From Verpa conica (lineage: Eukaryota; Ascomycota; Pezizomycetes; Pezizales; Morchellaceae): 64,000 nt of DNA. Both the position numbers and the translations under genes were made by a program. Below the pieces are notes generated by a model. It was not told the origin of the DNA. It made no database searches and saw only the letters and a program-made list of their open reading frames with translations. Positions 22,895 to 34,835 of this stretch are shown one piece after another (position 1 is the first letter of the stretch; each line of letters begins with the position of its first letter). Location of the stretch: the NCBI GenBank assembly GCA_033030425.1, contig JAUFSD010000017.1, forward strand, positions 744,001 through 808,000, in the 5' to 3' direction.

Positions 22895-24648
22895 CTACTC
22901 CCTCTTTGACTTTCCTCTTCGGCTTTCTTTCCATAATCTACTCAGCACCCACCCCCACCCTATCACGAACCCTCCAAAGCAAACCTCTACCCCGGCAACA
23001 ACCCAAAGATCCGGCCATCTATCCACCTTCCCAACCACAACTTCAGCTACGTGTAGTCCTAGCACCGCAGCATAACTCCCCACATGTACAAGCTTCCCGA
23101 TCAAACCCCGCGGCAGGTGTTCAAATGTACCCATGAGCCACGCATATAGTAGTGAGACAACGCCGTACTGTAGAGTTAGGCCGTCACGCTGGAGCAGTGG
23201 CCACATACTGAACATGGCAAGGTTATTCATCCAGCTGATCCACGTTACAACATCCTTTTCAAGAGACCCGGCGAGAAAGAGAGTGGCAGGCATGAGTGGT
23301 AGGAGAACACTCTTCTCGTGCACCTGGAAGGAGAAGATGTAAAAGCCCCATGCGCATGCAGAGAGCGCAAGCGGGAGGAGACGTTTGGAGGGGTTGAAGA
23401 AAAGGATTATACACGGTGGAAGAATTGAGACAAGGGTCGCAACAAGCCTAATCAGGTCAGCTGGGTTATATGTGATACAGAGGCTCGGGTGAGAGAGAGA
23501 CATACGAGACTTTCTGCAAAAGCGCTGGATCAAACCGCTCTCGGAACTTGACACCAACATTTGCGGCACACCAGAAATTTGCAACCTTGTCTTCCCAGAG
23601 GCCGCGGGCAAAGGGGAATACACGGTATAAGCATTGTCTGACCTGTTCCTTCCCACCAAGCACAATCAATGGAGCGAACACCATGGCAAAAGACATGATA
23701 ACAGTCGCCCCAAGAAGGACCAGCCGCATGATGCTGATCCTCGGAAACACACACATCCCAAGGAGATACGCAAAGATGGCTGGCGCATAGTACAGTGCCA
23801 TCTGCTTGAACGAAAGCGACAGCACGAAGAAAAACGACCCCCAGTAGATGTGGTCCGTCAAGAAACAATCAAGCGCAAGGACGGTAAGTCCGAGCATGAC
23901 ACTGTTGTACTGGAAATGGCCATTGTCAATGATCATGAGTCCAGGCTGGAGGAGAATCGCAGCGAGAGCGCATGCTTTGTCGTATTTGCTCATGTCCGCT
24001 TGATTTCCGTAGAGTCGGACAAAGATCACGACTGCCGGAACATATATGAGGAACTCGGAGACGATGACAGTAGCGCGCATGAATGTTTTGAGCGCAGGAT
24101 CGTCAGAGCCGCGGGAAGTATAGAGCTCGAACCAGGCCGGGTTTATGAAATCGCCTCTACAAAGATATCAGCAGTTGTCGACATTAGCAGTCGGGGGAGT
24201 CCATACATTACGCCCAAGGCCCAAGAGTGGTATGCAGTGAGGGGCGGGTAGTCGAGGCCCCACCACTCGAGGTCGTGCCAGTACCAATCCTTCACAGGGA
24301 GGTGCTTAGTTATCTCCATCCAGTGCCGCTGAGCTTCAAAGTCACCGTGCATGGGCGGTGATGCCATTCCTGTAGAAAGTCAGAGCCGAGTCTCCAAGCA
24401 ATCCTTGAGAAGGATATATATTAAAAAAGCATACCGGAATAAGGCCCCAGGCCAACGGCCCATCTAAACAGGAGAACCACCATCAACAGCACCGGGAGGA
24501 CAAGCCATTGCGACGAGGCTGACCTCAATGGGTGTAGGAACGATGCGAGAGGAAAGGGGAGTGCCGGTAGCGAGAATGAGACTGAGCGCGTTGGCTTCTT
24601 TTTCTTCCGGGGAGATTTGTGTGGTGGCTGAGGTGAGGGGGGAGCCAT
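22895..24648 (-). CDS. ALG6: Dolichyl-P-Glc:Man9GlcNAc2-PP-dolichol alpha-1,3-glucosyltransferase Alg6
   Basis: Adds the first glucose to the lipid-linked oligosaccharide for N-glycosylation in the ER. Four exons, 24648-24435, 24369-24207, 24156-23506 and 23447-22895, give 526 residues (yeast 544). After a basic N-terminus and first membrane span comes the catalytic luminal loop [19 protein letters not shown] and [16 protein letters not shown], then many membrane spans with [20 protein letters not shown] and [14 protein letters not shown], all typical of Alg6 rather than Alg8. It ends with a basic tail ([11 protein letters not shown]). The ATG codon at 24367-24365 opens MASPPMHGD, but the fuller model adds the N-terminal exon with a transmembrane helix. 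Confidence 0.93.
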
Positions 24649-25731
24649 TTTCAGAGGATACTCACTCAGAGGTGAGGTGAGTGAGGGAGAGAGTGATTGT
24701 ATATGGGGGGGGGGGAGCTATTGTAGAGTTGAGGTTGATCTCTCTGGGGGGTGAAGACACAGCTCCAAGTGCCAAGACCAAGACCAGCCAATGCCAATGC
24801 CACGTGACCAGTGTTTTAGCGTGTGTCTGTTGAGCCGCATAGAGAGAGGGGCGAGTGAGAGGCTGTGATCCAAGTGATGGCAAGCCAATAGGGACATCTC
24901 CCCCGGCAGATACCCCAAACACTCGAAGAGATCAGGGACCAACACCCAGAGACTCTCTCCTTGTAATACTCCCTCCCCACAGTAAACACTCCCATCCCAT
25001 CCCATCTCCGAGTGATACTGCATGAGGCACAGACCACCGCCAATCCCACTCCGGAATAGTCTCCCCCAATCACCCCAAAAAGTCCTCCCCCCCCATTGAG
25101 CCCGCAGAAGCATTCCGGACAGCAATCGCCAACATCAGTGAATAACCCAACACGGCCCCGTACCCCAATCCCCCCCCCTTCACGTAATGATTGGGCTACT
25201 CGAGTCCCCTTCGCACCCCTCTGCGACCGACCCGTAAACATGAAGAACATCGTCAGACACCTCCTACATTTACAGCAAAGACTCACAATCGCTATCTTGA
25301 CCTGACGCATCGCCCCAGCCGATTGGCAGGAATGTTAGTCAGCCAGCCGGCCAGCAAGAAAAAAAAGTTAGTCGACCTGGGTAAATTTGTACTCTGCGTC
25401 GGGTGTCGCCGCGCTGCTTGACTCTGACAGACAGCAGGCAGACGGACAATACTTTACATACACGGACGGAATTTGTCCGCCGACGACACAGAACACCAAC
25501 TACACTGCAGCTATCCAGTAGTCCACCTGAGGATCCACACGAATCTCGCTCTACACGGTACCAGGGAGTATACTAATTAACCTCTCCCCGCCTCCCACTA
25601 CCATCCCTCGTCCAAAAAACTCCCCAAGTGTCAATACCTCAGCAGCATCTCTTCTCAAGAAACAAGAGGCGAAACAAGTCTATTACCTCAAACACAACCA
25701 CAACCACCACCCACAACCCACAACCGCCACA
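24649..25731. other. Intergenic, divergent promoter region
   Basis: Between ALG6 (minus) and the CxxC-rich gene (plus). Overlapping frames on both strands at 24662-25310 are compositional. It holds one exact dispersed motif (25009-25025) and a relaxed one (24690-24706). Confidence 0.6.
25009..25025 (-). promoter_or_regulatory. Dispersed bipartite motif, copy
   Basis: Minus-strand TCATG, spacer CAGT, exact ATCACTCG followed by G; identical over 17 bases to the copy at 19245-19261. Confidence 0.5.
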
Positions 25732-26280
25732 ATGGTCCAAAGCCCTGAATCAACCTCCCTCTCTACCCAGCGGAAACGCCGACGCGATGACATCTTCCCC
25801 GACACAACCTCTGCCAGCCCCTGGAACCACAATATCAATATGACCATGCGGCCCCTCCACCTCCTCACCTCCAAGTTCACCTCCGGGGCTCCCCAAAAGC
25901 TAAAATCTACCCGCCCCTCCTCTCCACCCAGATCCCTCATAACTCGCCAGTCCTCGCTCCCGAGGACTTCACCAAAGATCAAGCGGCTCCGAGCAGCACC
26001 TGGAGCAGCAAAAGTTGAAGAAGAGGACAGAATGCAGATATCACCCCCGCAATCGTTCTCGGAGGCTATACCTATACAGCCGGAAAGATGCCATGTTTGT
26101 TCTCGTGTTCAGAGTTTGATCATGCCGAGCTTTGGGACAATCATGAAGTGTGCGGTCTGTGAGGAAGGGACGTGCTATGTGTGCACAAGGAAGTGTGATA
26201 GCTGTGATGAGACGGTTTGTTCAAGGTGTGCTGAGGAGAAGGAGGTGCATAGTTTCTGTAGGAGGTGTTTAGGAGTTTAA
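25732..26280 (+). CDS. CxxC-rich zinc-binding protein, function unknown
   Basis: Single exon, 182 residues. The first ~115 residues are basic, Ser/Thr/Pro-rich and probably disordered, with nuclear-signal-like KRRRDD and KIKRLR. The last 65 residues hold six CxxC pairs (CHVC, CAVC, CYVC, CDSC, CSRC, CRRC) and a His, arranged like two or three interleaved zinc sites, similar in spacing to B-box, IBR or zinc-ribbon folds. I do not recognise the family; a nuclear or ubiquitin-related role would be a guess. The start follows an A-rich leader (CCACAATGG) that fits the fungal context. Confidence 0.75.
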   Translation: MVQSPESTSLSTQRKRRRDDIFPDTTSASPWNHNINMTMRPLHLLTSKFTSGAPQKLKSTRPSSPPRSLITRQSSLPRTSPKIKRLRAAPGAAKVEEEDRMQISPPQSFSEAIPIQPERCHVCSRVQSLIMPSFGTIMKCAVCEEGTCYVCTRKCDSCDETVCSRCAEEKEVHSFCRRCLGV

Positions 26281-27871
26281 AAGTCTAGAGATGGGGTTAT
26301 GAGTAGGGGTCTCTTTTTTTTTTTTGAGAACTGGTTTTTGTAGGTGTTTGGTGTGGAGTCTATGGGAGGGTTGTAATGTTTTATTGTAGTGTTTTCTTTT
26401 TTCTTTTTCTCGCTTCTTCTCTCACTATTATTTGATAGTGCCCATTGGACTCGGTTCTTGTTGGACTGGTTCGTAAAGTATCCTTTTTTCTTCCTTATTT
26501 TTACTACAGTTGCATTTTATTACTTCATTGTTTTCTCTTGAGGCTCATCTTTTTTCATTACATAGCTATGTGTATTTATCTGGCAGCAGGATCTACCAAA
26601 AAAAACACAGGAGGCTGCCGGGTGCGCTATACTTGTGTGCGCACATTTGGGTGGGAGGTTTTGTATTTATTACTAGGTGCTTATACGAATAGCAGAATCT
26701 GGGTTTCTTCTTTAATTTCTATATAGCGTCTACTTATGCCATTCCTTGGAGAACCTACTAGATAAATATGGAAAGTTCCTTAAAAGCACAATTAACCATG
26801 TAGATGTAATAATTAATACCTATTGCGCCATGGAAGGGAACACGCACTCTAGAACCCCCACCCTCACGAAGCAATCGTATTAGCAAACCGAAAAGTCCCC
26901 TAGAAGCACAATCTCATCGAGCAGAAGGTTTCTGAGGATGACGCTGGCCCCCATAGACCCTTTAAGCTTTCGCTTGCAAACAAACTTACAGAGCCGCGTG
27001 TGCGGCGTACCACAAGCTTATTTCCCCCGAGAAATGTCCTTCCTTTCCCAGTGTCTGATAAGGTATTCCCTCTTCCCCACTCCGCGAGTGACGAACACTT
27101 CTCACCCGAGCTTCCTGTAATTGGCTAAACCCGCAACGACCGAATAGGTACGCGTGTCTGACCCCCTCCCAATCACACAGAGGGACAGCACATCTTGAGT
27201 CATTGTCGGGTACTAAGTAGAAGTCTTGGCTTGGCTTGGCTTTGTTTCTAGAGTAGAGTACAAGCTTCTACATCTTACCGATTACGCGGTCGCTAATTTG
27301 TTCCCCTGTAGAAGTTTAATCTTTCGGTTGTGTCGACACAACTTAGTAAAATATAACCAGTCTGACGCGGCCCTTCGGACCCCGGTCTTCCTACTAGTTT
27401 GTTGCTTCTCCTATAGGTGGGATTTGGTACTGAATACCCCATTGAGGTTGATGACAAAAAAAAAAAAACCTCATGAGGGGAGTGTTCGACTATGTACTTT
27501 CGTGGGAGGTACTTACGTACTTCTGTTACGTGTATTTGGTCGATGTCATGGTTTTTTTCGGTGCTTTTGTGTTTTTGCATACTCGGTGTCGATAGACTGG
27601 AATTGGGATTACTATTGAGAGTTTGAGAAGTTGGAGTGATATAAAGCGATACCCGTGAGTCCGAATTGAAGTAAAATCATCAGCATCGGAATCAATATCT
27701 TCAAGCAATCAAAAAAATCCCCCTCTTGAACTTCCCTAATATCTCCTCGATAAATTAGATCTTCTTTTCCAAATCATAAATTCGAGTCAACACACTAGAA
27801 TAAGCTAGATATTCTATCAAATTAAAAACAACCTTCTACCTCTAATACAATCACTTCGAATATTGCTCGAA
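26281..27871. other. Intergenic, no gene recognised
   Basis: Starts with the T-rich 3' flank of the CxxC gene. Frames at 26445-26726, 26938-27120 and 27226-27618 have no conserved content. Apart from poly-A/T tracts (for example 27452-27468) nothing stands out. Confidence 0.55.
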
Positions 27872-28141
27872 ATGTCTAGCACATCCCCCCGCGCATCGTT
27901 CGACTCGACCACTACCACCTCAACTATCCAACGTCCTCTCATCAAAGTTAGTGGCTCCAAGTCCTCTACGGGATCCAAGATCAAGTCATTGTTCAAGAAA
28001 ACGAAGTCCCATAGCGAAGAGGAGCCGGTCGAGGGGGATTCTGCTAAGAAGGAAGAGAAGAAATCGACCTCGCCGGCACTTAAGAGTGTGAAGGAAGGGA
28101 ACTTTGGTGGAGAGTCAAGCCATATGAGGATGCATATGTGA
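27872..28141 (+). CDS. Small Ser/Lys-rich hypothetical protein
   Basis: Single exon, 89 residues, start MSSTSPRASFDSTTTTS. It is rich in Ser, Thr and Lys, with a basic KIKSLFKKTKSH segment and an acidic-basic C-terminal half, ending GGESSHMRMHM. No domain, signal peptide or membrane span is visible, and it is predicted to be disordered. Fungal genomes contain many short proteins of this kind. Coding status rests on composition, the good ATG context (GAAATGTC) and a position between two clear genes, so it is uncertain. Confidence 0.5.
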   Translation: MSSTSPRASFDSTTTTSTIQRPLIKVSGSKSSTGSKIKSLFKKTKSHSEEEPVEGDSAKKEEKKSTSPALKSVKEGNFGGESSHMRMHM

Positions 28142-28403
28142 AGGGAAGAATCAAGAGGTATGATCAGAGAACTGGAAAGGGATTGGAGGTGGAGTTAGTG
28201 GTAATGGGTGGGAGATGTATTGTAGAAGATCAGAATAGTAGGGGATCATAGTCAGGATGAGCATGAGAAATGGGCTATAATGAAGTAAAGAAATGTTTCG
28301 TAATCATCACTTAGTCGATTATTGGTAAGGATAAACTAGGGTTTTAGAACTCGCTTATTTGTTTGATATTGCAGTACTATAACTAGCTGAATAAAAAGTA
28401 GAT

Positions 28404-29351
28404 TTACTGTGTCGAGTTCTGGCAAAAAAAGAAGTTGGCTCCTATAAAATATTAGAAATAGTTCTAGGTTTACAAAGCAAAGGGGTATATACCAACAAGC
28501 TCCAGCCCATACTTATCAGCCCACTGTTTAACTCCTTTCCGCTTATCTGACTCATCATTCCCCCATTTCTTCCTCTCGCTTGGCCCTTCTAACTTCTTCC
28601 CAGAGCTCGGGTTCTTGTATAGTAAGAAAACGTATCTGTGCTTTCCAGTCTTCTCTGGGGGGGCTGGGCCCATATACTCAATCAACTCGGAAGCCTTAGA
28701 AAGATCAATCGACATAGACTCAGCACTAGCAGCAGCAGTCACAGCTTCCAAAGATGCAAGTTTGACGTCTGTGACGATCCAGTGGCAGAACTCAGACCAC
28801 TTATGGTCATCACGGGATGGAGCATCGGGATCAGTTAAGACAACAGTGTAGGTTTGGGATTCATCTTCACTTTCTGGAGTGATTTGGAGACTAGGTTTGT
28901 CCTGAGTATCATCGGGTTTTAGAGTGTTGCCGAGAGATACTTCTTTGTTTGATGGGTATGCAATGGAGAGCATAGTGCTAGGAGTGAAGTCATCCACAAC
29001 TGGGAGGTGTTAGTAGGGGAAAAAGGTGACTGGAAAAAGGGTGAGAGCTACCATCAGGGATGATTTCATGTTTCTTAAGACTACAGCTAGTATTAGTGAT
29101 TGTGCTCTTAGATGTTAATCTATATGGAAACTCACGATTCGCGAATTGACTGGTTGATAGTTACCTATAGAGTGTTAAGTAGAGTTCTAAACGGTGGGTA
29201 GATAACTAGGGTAACTAACAAGAGGCATTCTGTGGATCAATGGCTTCGATACTGGTCTAATAAGACACGTTTGCTTAAAGGCTGTAGTACGGGTAAGATT
29301 GCGAGAGGCAGAAGCGAGAGAGAATATGGATTTACTAAAGGCTGATGCCAT
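28404..29351 (-). CDS. Phosphatidylethanolamine-binding protein (PEBP/Tfs1-like) with mitochondrial-type N-terminus
   Basis: Five exons, 29351-29220, 29164-29136, 29080-29052, 28999-28493 and 28441-28404, give 244 residues. The PEBP core has LKKHEIIPDVVDDFTPSTML, the ligand-site block TVVLTDPDAPSRDDHKWSEF-CHWIV, EYMGPAPPEKTGKHRYVFLL, and a last exon giving GANFFFCQN. Yeast Tfs1 inhibits carboxypeptidase Y and Ras-GAP; other members bind lipids. The first exon encodes about 40 residues rich in Ser/Arg/Lys without acids (MASAFSKSIFSLASASRNLT), like a mitochondrial presequence. A second in-frame ATG (MPLVTINQ) at the end of that exon would give a cytosolic form. An ATG-less extension upstream to 29429 is ignored. 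Confidence 0.88.
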
Positions 29352-30186
29352 CGCGGGGAGTAAGAGGGGAGCCAAATGTCTTGCTTTAAATAACAAGGCC
29401 AATCCGTGCTGTGCAGCGAAGTTGCACAATTGATGCGCTGAGAATGACGTCGGGTAGGCTCCTGAGACAGCTTATTAGCTAAGCAGATCATCGGGAACAA
29501 CGTTAATCCGGGGTACATTAGGCTGGTGGGGGGCCGCAAGAAGTTTGGATTCGGGCGAGAACTTAAACAAGACTTCATACAACTAGCCAGCACTAGGCTA
29601 ATAACTGTCTGTAGGATATTGGACATAAGAGGAGCCTCCCGTGAAAACTTGCCTTGTCTACTAAACTGATCCATACGTCTAATATCCATGGCCCTGATCT
29701 CTGGGCAAGAGGGGCAATTTTTGCCTGAGACACCCGGGAATGTGCTTGCATTGCCGTGCAACGCTGCCGACCTTAATGACCCTCGCTGGATGCGCAGAGC
29801 CGCAACCTGCGGCCATTCGTATGGTCATGTTTGTGATCTTTGTAGCTTAATTGGACGTCTGCGTGCCGTGTTCTACCGGTATGCGGTGTTATTATTGGCA
29901 CGCTAGTAATACTTTGCGTTGTTTCGACAGCGAAACTTGGCGGGGGAGGGTGAATCTTCGTTCGCCAGCAAATCAATTTGGCTTCACGCAAACACCACGG
30001 CCAAGTCATCATACCTCTACCTCCCCGCACCTCCCCCCCGCTTTCAATTGCCATAGGATAGGACGTTCTTTCTTTCTCCCGCCCTCTCTCCTCTCCTCTC
30101 CTCATCTTCATCCATCCTCTCCCTGTCCCTCTTTCCCGCTGTCACTTTAGCCATCGAAACATCCATCTAATCTCTATCCTGCAACT
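29352..30186. other. Divergent promoter region, PEBP / VPS1
   Basis: 835 bp between two divergent starts, with pyrimidine-rich tracts just upstream of VPS1 (30060-30150) typical of fungal promoters. Frames here (29237-29761, 29773-30150) have no conserved blocks. Confidence 0.6.
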
Positions 30187-33024
30187 ATGGCTTCTCTTGG
30201 GTAAGTTTATCTACTTGCGGCGTTTCGCTTCGAGAAAGGCTTGAAATACTTATTTTTTCTACAGTGAAGATTTACTCGGTGTAGTCAATAAGCTACAGGA
30301 TCTTGTATTTATCTCTCCCGCGGGGTAGTTTCTAAAAAAAAGTGCATATTTTGACTGTTTTGCCCCTAGGTTTTTAATACTATCGGATCTGATTCAGGCC
30401 TTGATCTACCTCAAATTGTATTTGCTCCCCAACATGATTTGGCTAAGTAAATATGCTTCGCTGTCGATCACCCGTCCGCTGATCCGTTTCCGTTCCATAG
30501 GTTGTAGTGGGTTCGCAATCTAGTGGCAAATCCTCGGTTCTCGAGAACATAGTCGGGAGAGATTTCCTCCCCCGTGGTTCCGGCATCGTTACCCGTCGCC
30601 CGTTGATTCTCCAGCTTATCAATATACCGACGGAAGATGGAACAAATAATGTAGAACCTCATACACATGAAGCTGTTTCTGAGCATCCTGAGTTTGGAGA
30701 ATTTCTACACCAGCCAGGGCAAAGATATTATGACTTTAATCAAATCAGGAGGGAGATTGAGGCAGAGACGGCAAGAGTTGCGGGTAGCAATAAGGGAATT
30801 AACAGATCCCCGATTAACTTGAAGATATACTCTCCACATGTGCTTAGTTTGACCTTGGTGGATTTGCCGGGTTTGACAAAGGTTAGTGTTGGTTTTAACT
30901 ACCAGGCTAGGCCTTTAGCTAATTCTTCATGAAATCGTAGGTACCAATCGGGGATCAACCAACGGATATTGAGAAACAAACAAAAAACCTTATCTGCGAG
31001 TACATTGCCAAACCCAACAGTATTGTCCTGGCCGTCTCCCCTGCCAATGTCGACTTGGTGAACTCAGAAGCACTAAAGCTTGCCCGCCAAGTCGACCCTC
31101 AGGGGAAAAGGACTATCGGTGTATTGACTAAACTGGATCTGATGGACCATGGGACCAACGCTCTTGAAATTCTCTCCGGGAGGGTTTATCCTTTGAAGCT
31201 TGGATTTATTGGTGTGGTTAACAGGTCTCAGCAAGATATTCAGGGAAACAAATCCTTGTCAGATGCCCTAAATGCAGAGCGGGAGTTCTTTAAATTTCAT
31301 CCAGCATACCGGAACATGTCGCATCGATGCGGTACTCAGTTTTTAGCTAAGAGCTTGAATTCCGTATGTTGGATTAACTACTATTCGAAACACCTTTACT
31401 TACCCCGCCCTAGACTCTGATGTCGCACATCCGGGACCGCTTACCCGATATTAAAGCCCGGTTAAATACCCTCATGGGCCAGACACAACAGGAACTTGCA
31501 TCTTATGGGGATATGACTTTCAACGGAAAGGAGCATCGGGTAGATCCCTAAAGTTCTTTTGCTAGTTTATTTCATCTAATTCTTGTAGGGCTCTCTTATT
31601 CTCCAACTTATGACCCGTTTCGCCAGTGCATTTATCTCATCTATCGACGGAACCTCCTCTGAAATCTCAACAAAGGATCTTTGTGGTGGTGCAAGGATAT
31701 ATTATATCTTCAACAGCGTCTTCGGTAACTCCCTTGAGCTTATAGACCCCACCACAAATCTTTCAGTTCTCGACATCCGAACAGCCATTAGAAACTCAAC
31801 TGGTCCTAGGCCAAGTCTTTTCGTACCTGAGCTTGCCTTTGATCTGCTTGTAAAACCTCAAATCAGACTTTTGGAGATTCCATCTCATCGATGTGTGGAG
31901 CTTGTCTACGAGGAGTTGATCAAAATTACTCACACCTGTGGAAGCACGGAGCTTTTACGGTATCCAAGGTTACAGGCAAAGCTTATCGAAACTGTCAGCG
32001 ACTTATTAAGGGAGCGATTAGGGCCTACTTCAACCTATGTTGAGAGCTTGATTGCAATCCAAAGAGCGTACATAAATACCAACCATCCAAATTTCCTCGG
32101 CGCTGCTGCAGCCATGTCCTCAGTAATCTCAAATAAGCAGGAGAAAGAGAGGAAAGCCCAGGCACTAGAGAGACGAAAAGAGCGTACTACAGCTGCCAAT
32201 CCGCGCAGGCCAAACCTCCTGGCATCAGATGGCCAACCGGCTGCAAACGGGACTGACTCTCCTGACCCTGATGAGACTGCAGGACCTACGAGCGAGCTTG
32301 TCAGGCATTTCCGCGCAAACTCTAGGTCCATGTCTCCAGCCCCAGGGCACCATCTCCAATCATCAGCCGTCAGTGGTGCGATAAATGGCAGGCCAAACAG
32401 CCCACAGGTTTTTACTTCACCAACACAACAGCAGAACAAAGCAACAGATTCATTCTTGAATTACTTCTTTGGAAAGGAAGGAGGAATGCCAGCGTCTAGT
32501 GGAGCTACACCGAAATCTGTGCCGGAGCCAACCTTCAGTCAGAGCATCAGGCGTGGACATGAGAGAGTTGAAAGGGAGAAGTATAATGCACAAGATGTGC
32601 AGAGGCTGACGAGAGACTTTGAAGACACCTCTCTGGTATGTAGCCCAATGGGTGTTTCAATGGATGGCTGGTACTGAGCTTTTCATATCTTATCCAGGAA
32701 CCTACCGGCGCACAATCAGATGAACCGGTACTTACAGAGCGAGAGCAAATGGAAACCGAACTGATCCAACGGCTTATCTCATCCTACTTCAATATTGTTC
32801 GTGAGACAATCCAAGACCAGGTCCCCAAGGCGGTCATGCACTTTCTCGTCAACTTCTCTAAAGACGCTATCCAAAACCGGCTAGTTACTGAATTATACAA
32901 GGAGGATTACTTTAGCGATTTATTGTATGAGGACGATGCGATTAAGGCGGAACGTGTTAAGTGTGAGAGGTTGTTGAAGACATATCGCGAGGCGGCAAAG
33001 ATCATCTCGGAGGTTGGACTTTAG
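30187..33024 (+). CDS. VPS1: Dynamin-like GTPase Vps1
   Basis: Large GTPase for endosomal/vacuolar membrane fission and peroxisome division. Eight exons, 30187-30200, 30265-30304, 30370-30417, 30501-30881, 30941-31363, 31414-31539, 31589-32635 and 32698-33024, give 801 residues. G1 is [21 protein letters not shown]2 lies in [12 protein letters not shown]3 is DLPGLTK, G4 TKLDLMD and G5 VVNRSQ. The middle/stalk follows, then a variable Ser/Pro-rich linker (~residues 540-650) in place of a PH domain, and a C-terminal GED ([20 protein letters not shown]). The protein is about 100 residues longer than yeast Vps1, mainly in the linker. Four introns fall within the first 160 codons. Confidence 0.95.
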
Positions 33025-33620
33025 GCGTAAAGTGGTGGAGATATAGACAGGCGGCTCCCTGTACAGGGGGCTGAGGGTTGGAGTGTAATTATATATATGA
33101 CGAAAGCATGAATGGGTATGATCAGTACGATGGTTTAAGGTGAAAAGCAGGAAGACGGGGTGGTGGTCTTTTGTATTTGTTTTGGGAGACGATTTTGGAT
33201 CCCACAAGTCGCCCCATTTTTTTCTTTTCTTTTTCTTTTATATTCATTTCTCGTCTTTCACTCACCTCTACGAGTTTACTTTATCCGTTTGGTTTGGGTC
33301 CTACAAATGCAAGGTCTTTGGTTAGGATGGATAAGAAAGAAAGAGCTCTTTTATATTCTTATTCAGCCTTTGGGCCCTATTGTATTTCATACGAGTAAAG
33401 ATAAAGAGTTTATGATAGAACACTCTTATGTTCGTACATGATTTTGCTTCGCCTAGATAATGAGTGTTCCACCATAAATATTTAGGACGATTAGAAATTT
33501 ACCACCCAACCCAGTAGTTAGTCTACGCTATATAGTTAAAGGTGGTTACCTATTTCGCTATTAATATTTCACTTAAGTATACAAGACACCCGTGTCTTGA
33601 AGTTCTAGAAATATTTAAAG

Positions 33621-33706
33621 CACTTTCAATAAGATTGGTAATCTTATTACCCTCGGCAAAAGTAACAATGCTATAGAAAACACCTATAGTTAGTTTATTG
33701 AAAGTG
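33621..33706. repeat. Short inverted repeat with inner hairpin
   Basis: CACTTTCAATAA at 33621-33632 is the reverse complement of TTATTGAAAGTG at 33695-33706. An inner near-perfect hairpin (AATAAGATT/AATCTTATT) overlaps the left arm. It could be a tiny MITE remnant; no target duplication is evident. Confidence 0.6.
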
Positions 33707-33901
33707 TTCTCCCCTTGCTAGGCCGCTTGGCCGTATTTGTGAGGAATACATAGTATGACTAGTTTCAACTACGGGTATGGGGTAAGAATTTGTTGAAGTA
33801 TAGGAATATCGAAATAAACTATCAGAATACGTTTTTTATATAGATGTTATACTGAGTACTTGGCTTTTATTTTGAGTTCTAAGATGGTAGAGTACTCAGT
33901 A

Positions 33902-34390
33902 GCTATAGAGCCATGACTTATGTCTTCGGTCAAACACCTAAATACACTAAAATCGAGGTTTTTCACAATGTTACAGAGGATACATTTATGCTTCAAATTT
34001 TTTAATTTTAGTATGATTGAAGGATATACTGGTGAAGATTCCATACCCAAGGCAATAACCATATACATAATACATGAGAGTAGTAGTGTAGACAAGAAAT
34101 AAGATAGATCATGGATTTGACCGAAAAATGCCAAGACCCCATACAAATCTTGGGTCTTGGCGCTTTTTTTGAGATTTACTTTACAAGAACCCCTAGAAAC
34201 TAGATTATAATAGGTAGGCTTTTTATATAACTCTATAAAGTGATTTTACATATGATTAGGTTTTATAATACAGAATTATATGGGAATCCCTCAAGTGGTG
34301 TACTTGAAAAATTAGTTACAATATGGCTGTTTTTGGGCATTTCTGGTGTTTTTGGGTTTGACTGAAGACATAAGTCGCGGCTCTGTAGCC
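33902..34390. mobile_element. Inverted-repeat element, ~490 bp, type unknown
   Basis: The left arm starts GCTATAGAGCCATGACTTAT and continues GTCTTCGGTCAAACACC; the right end is its inverse with a few changes (GACTTATGTCTTCAGTCAAA on the complement). Match length is about 40 bp per arm. An internal 10-bp hairpin GCCAAGACCC/GGGTCTTGGC sits at 34130-34161. Just outside the left end, ACTGAGTACT (33851-33860) and AGTACTCAGT (33891-33900) form another inverted pair. No clear target duplication and no coding capacity. Confidence 0.6.
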
Positions 34391-34835
34391 AACCTTGGTT
34401 TTTTTTTAGGATACGCTAAGATACATGTATATCTAATAGTATTACACGTGACCTATTATAAGCTAGACCATTAATATAAAAGTCCTTATCGAAAGATATC
34501 CTAGAGTAAAAGAGTCTTTGCCTTCTCTCAAACCTACACCGCCCGTTTCCCTCTTTTTTTTTGCACCATGACCCATCGGGAAGTATTGATGGTCGGTTCT
34601 GACCAGTGAATTTTCCTGAAGATACCCTAATATCTGTTGTAAAATTCTCACGAAGGAGATGATGGGCCTTAGAGTAATAAAGTTGGGTCTTGCCTTCCAT
34701 AATCCCCCCCCTCCGGCAATATTTCTCCAAGAATTTAGTTTCTTAAGAGTCATTATGTTCCAATTAATACGAGAATAAATCTATCTCTAGGAGAAAGAAC
34801 TAGTGCAAAGATCAAAAATAATAAAATAGTTCGGC

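Noticed and set aside
24662..25310. Several long minus-strand frames upstream of ALG6
   Set aside because: They overlap one another in different frames, lack conserved blocks and follow G/C skew.
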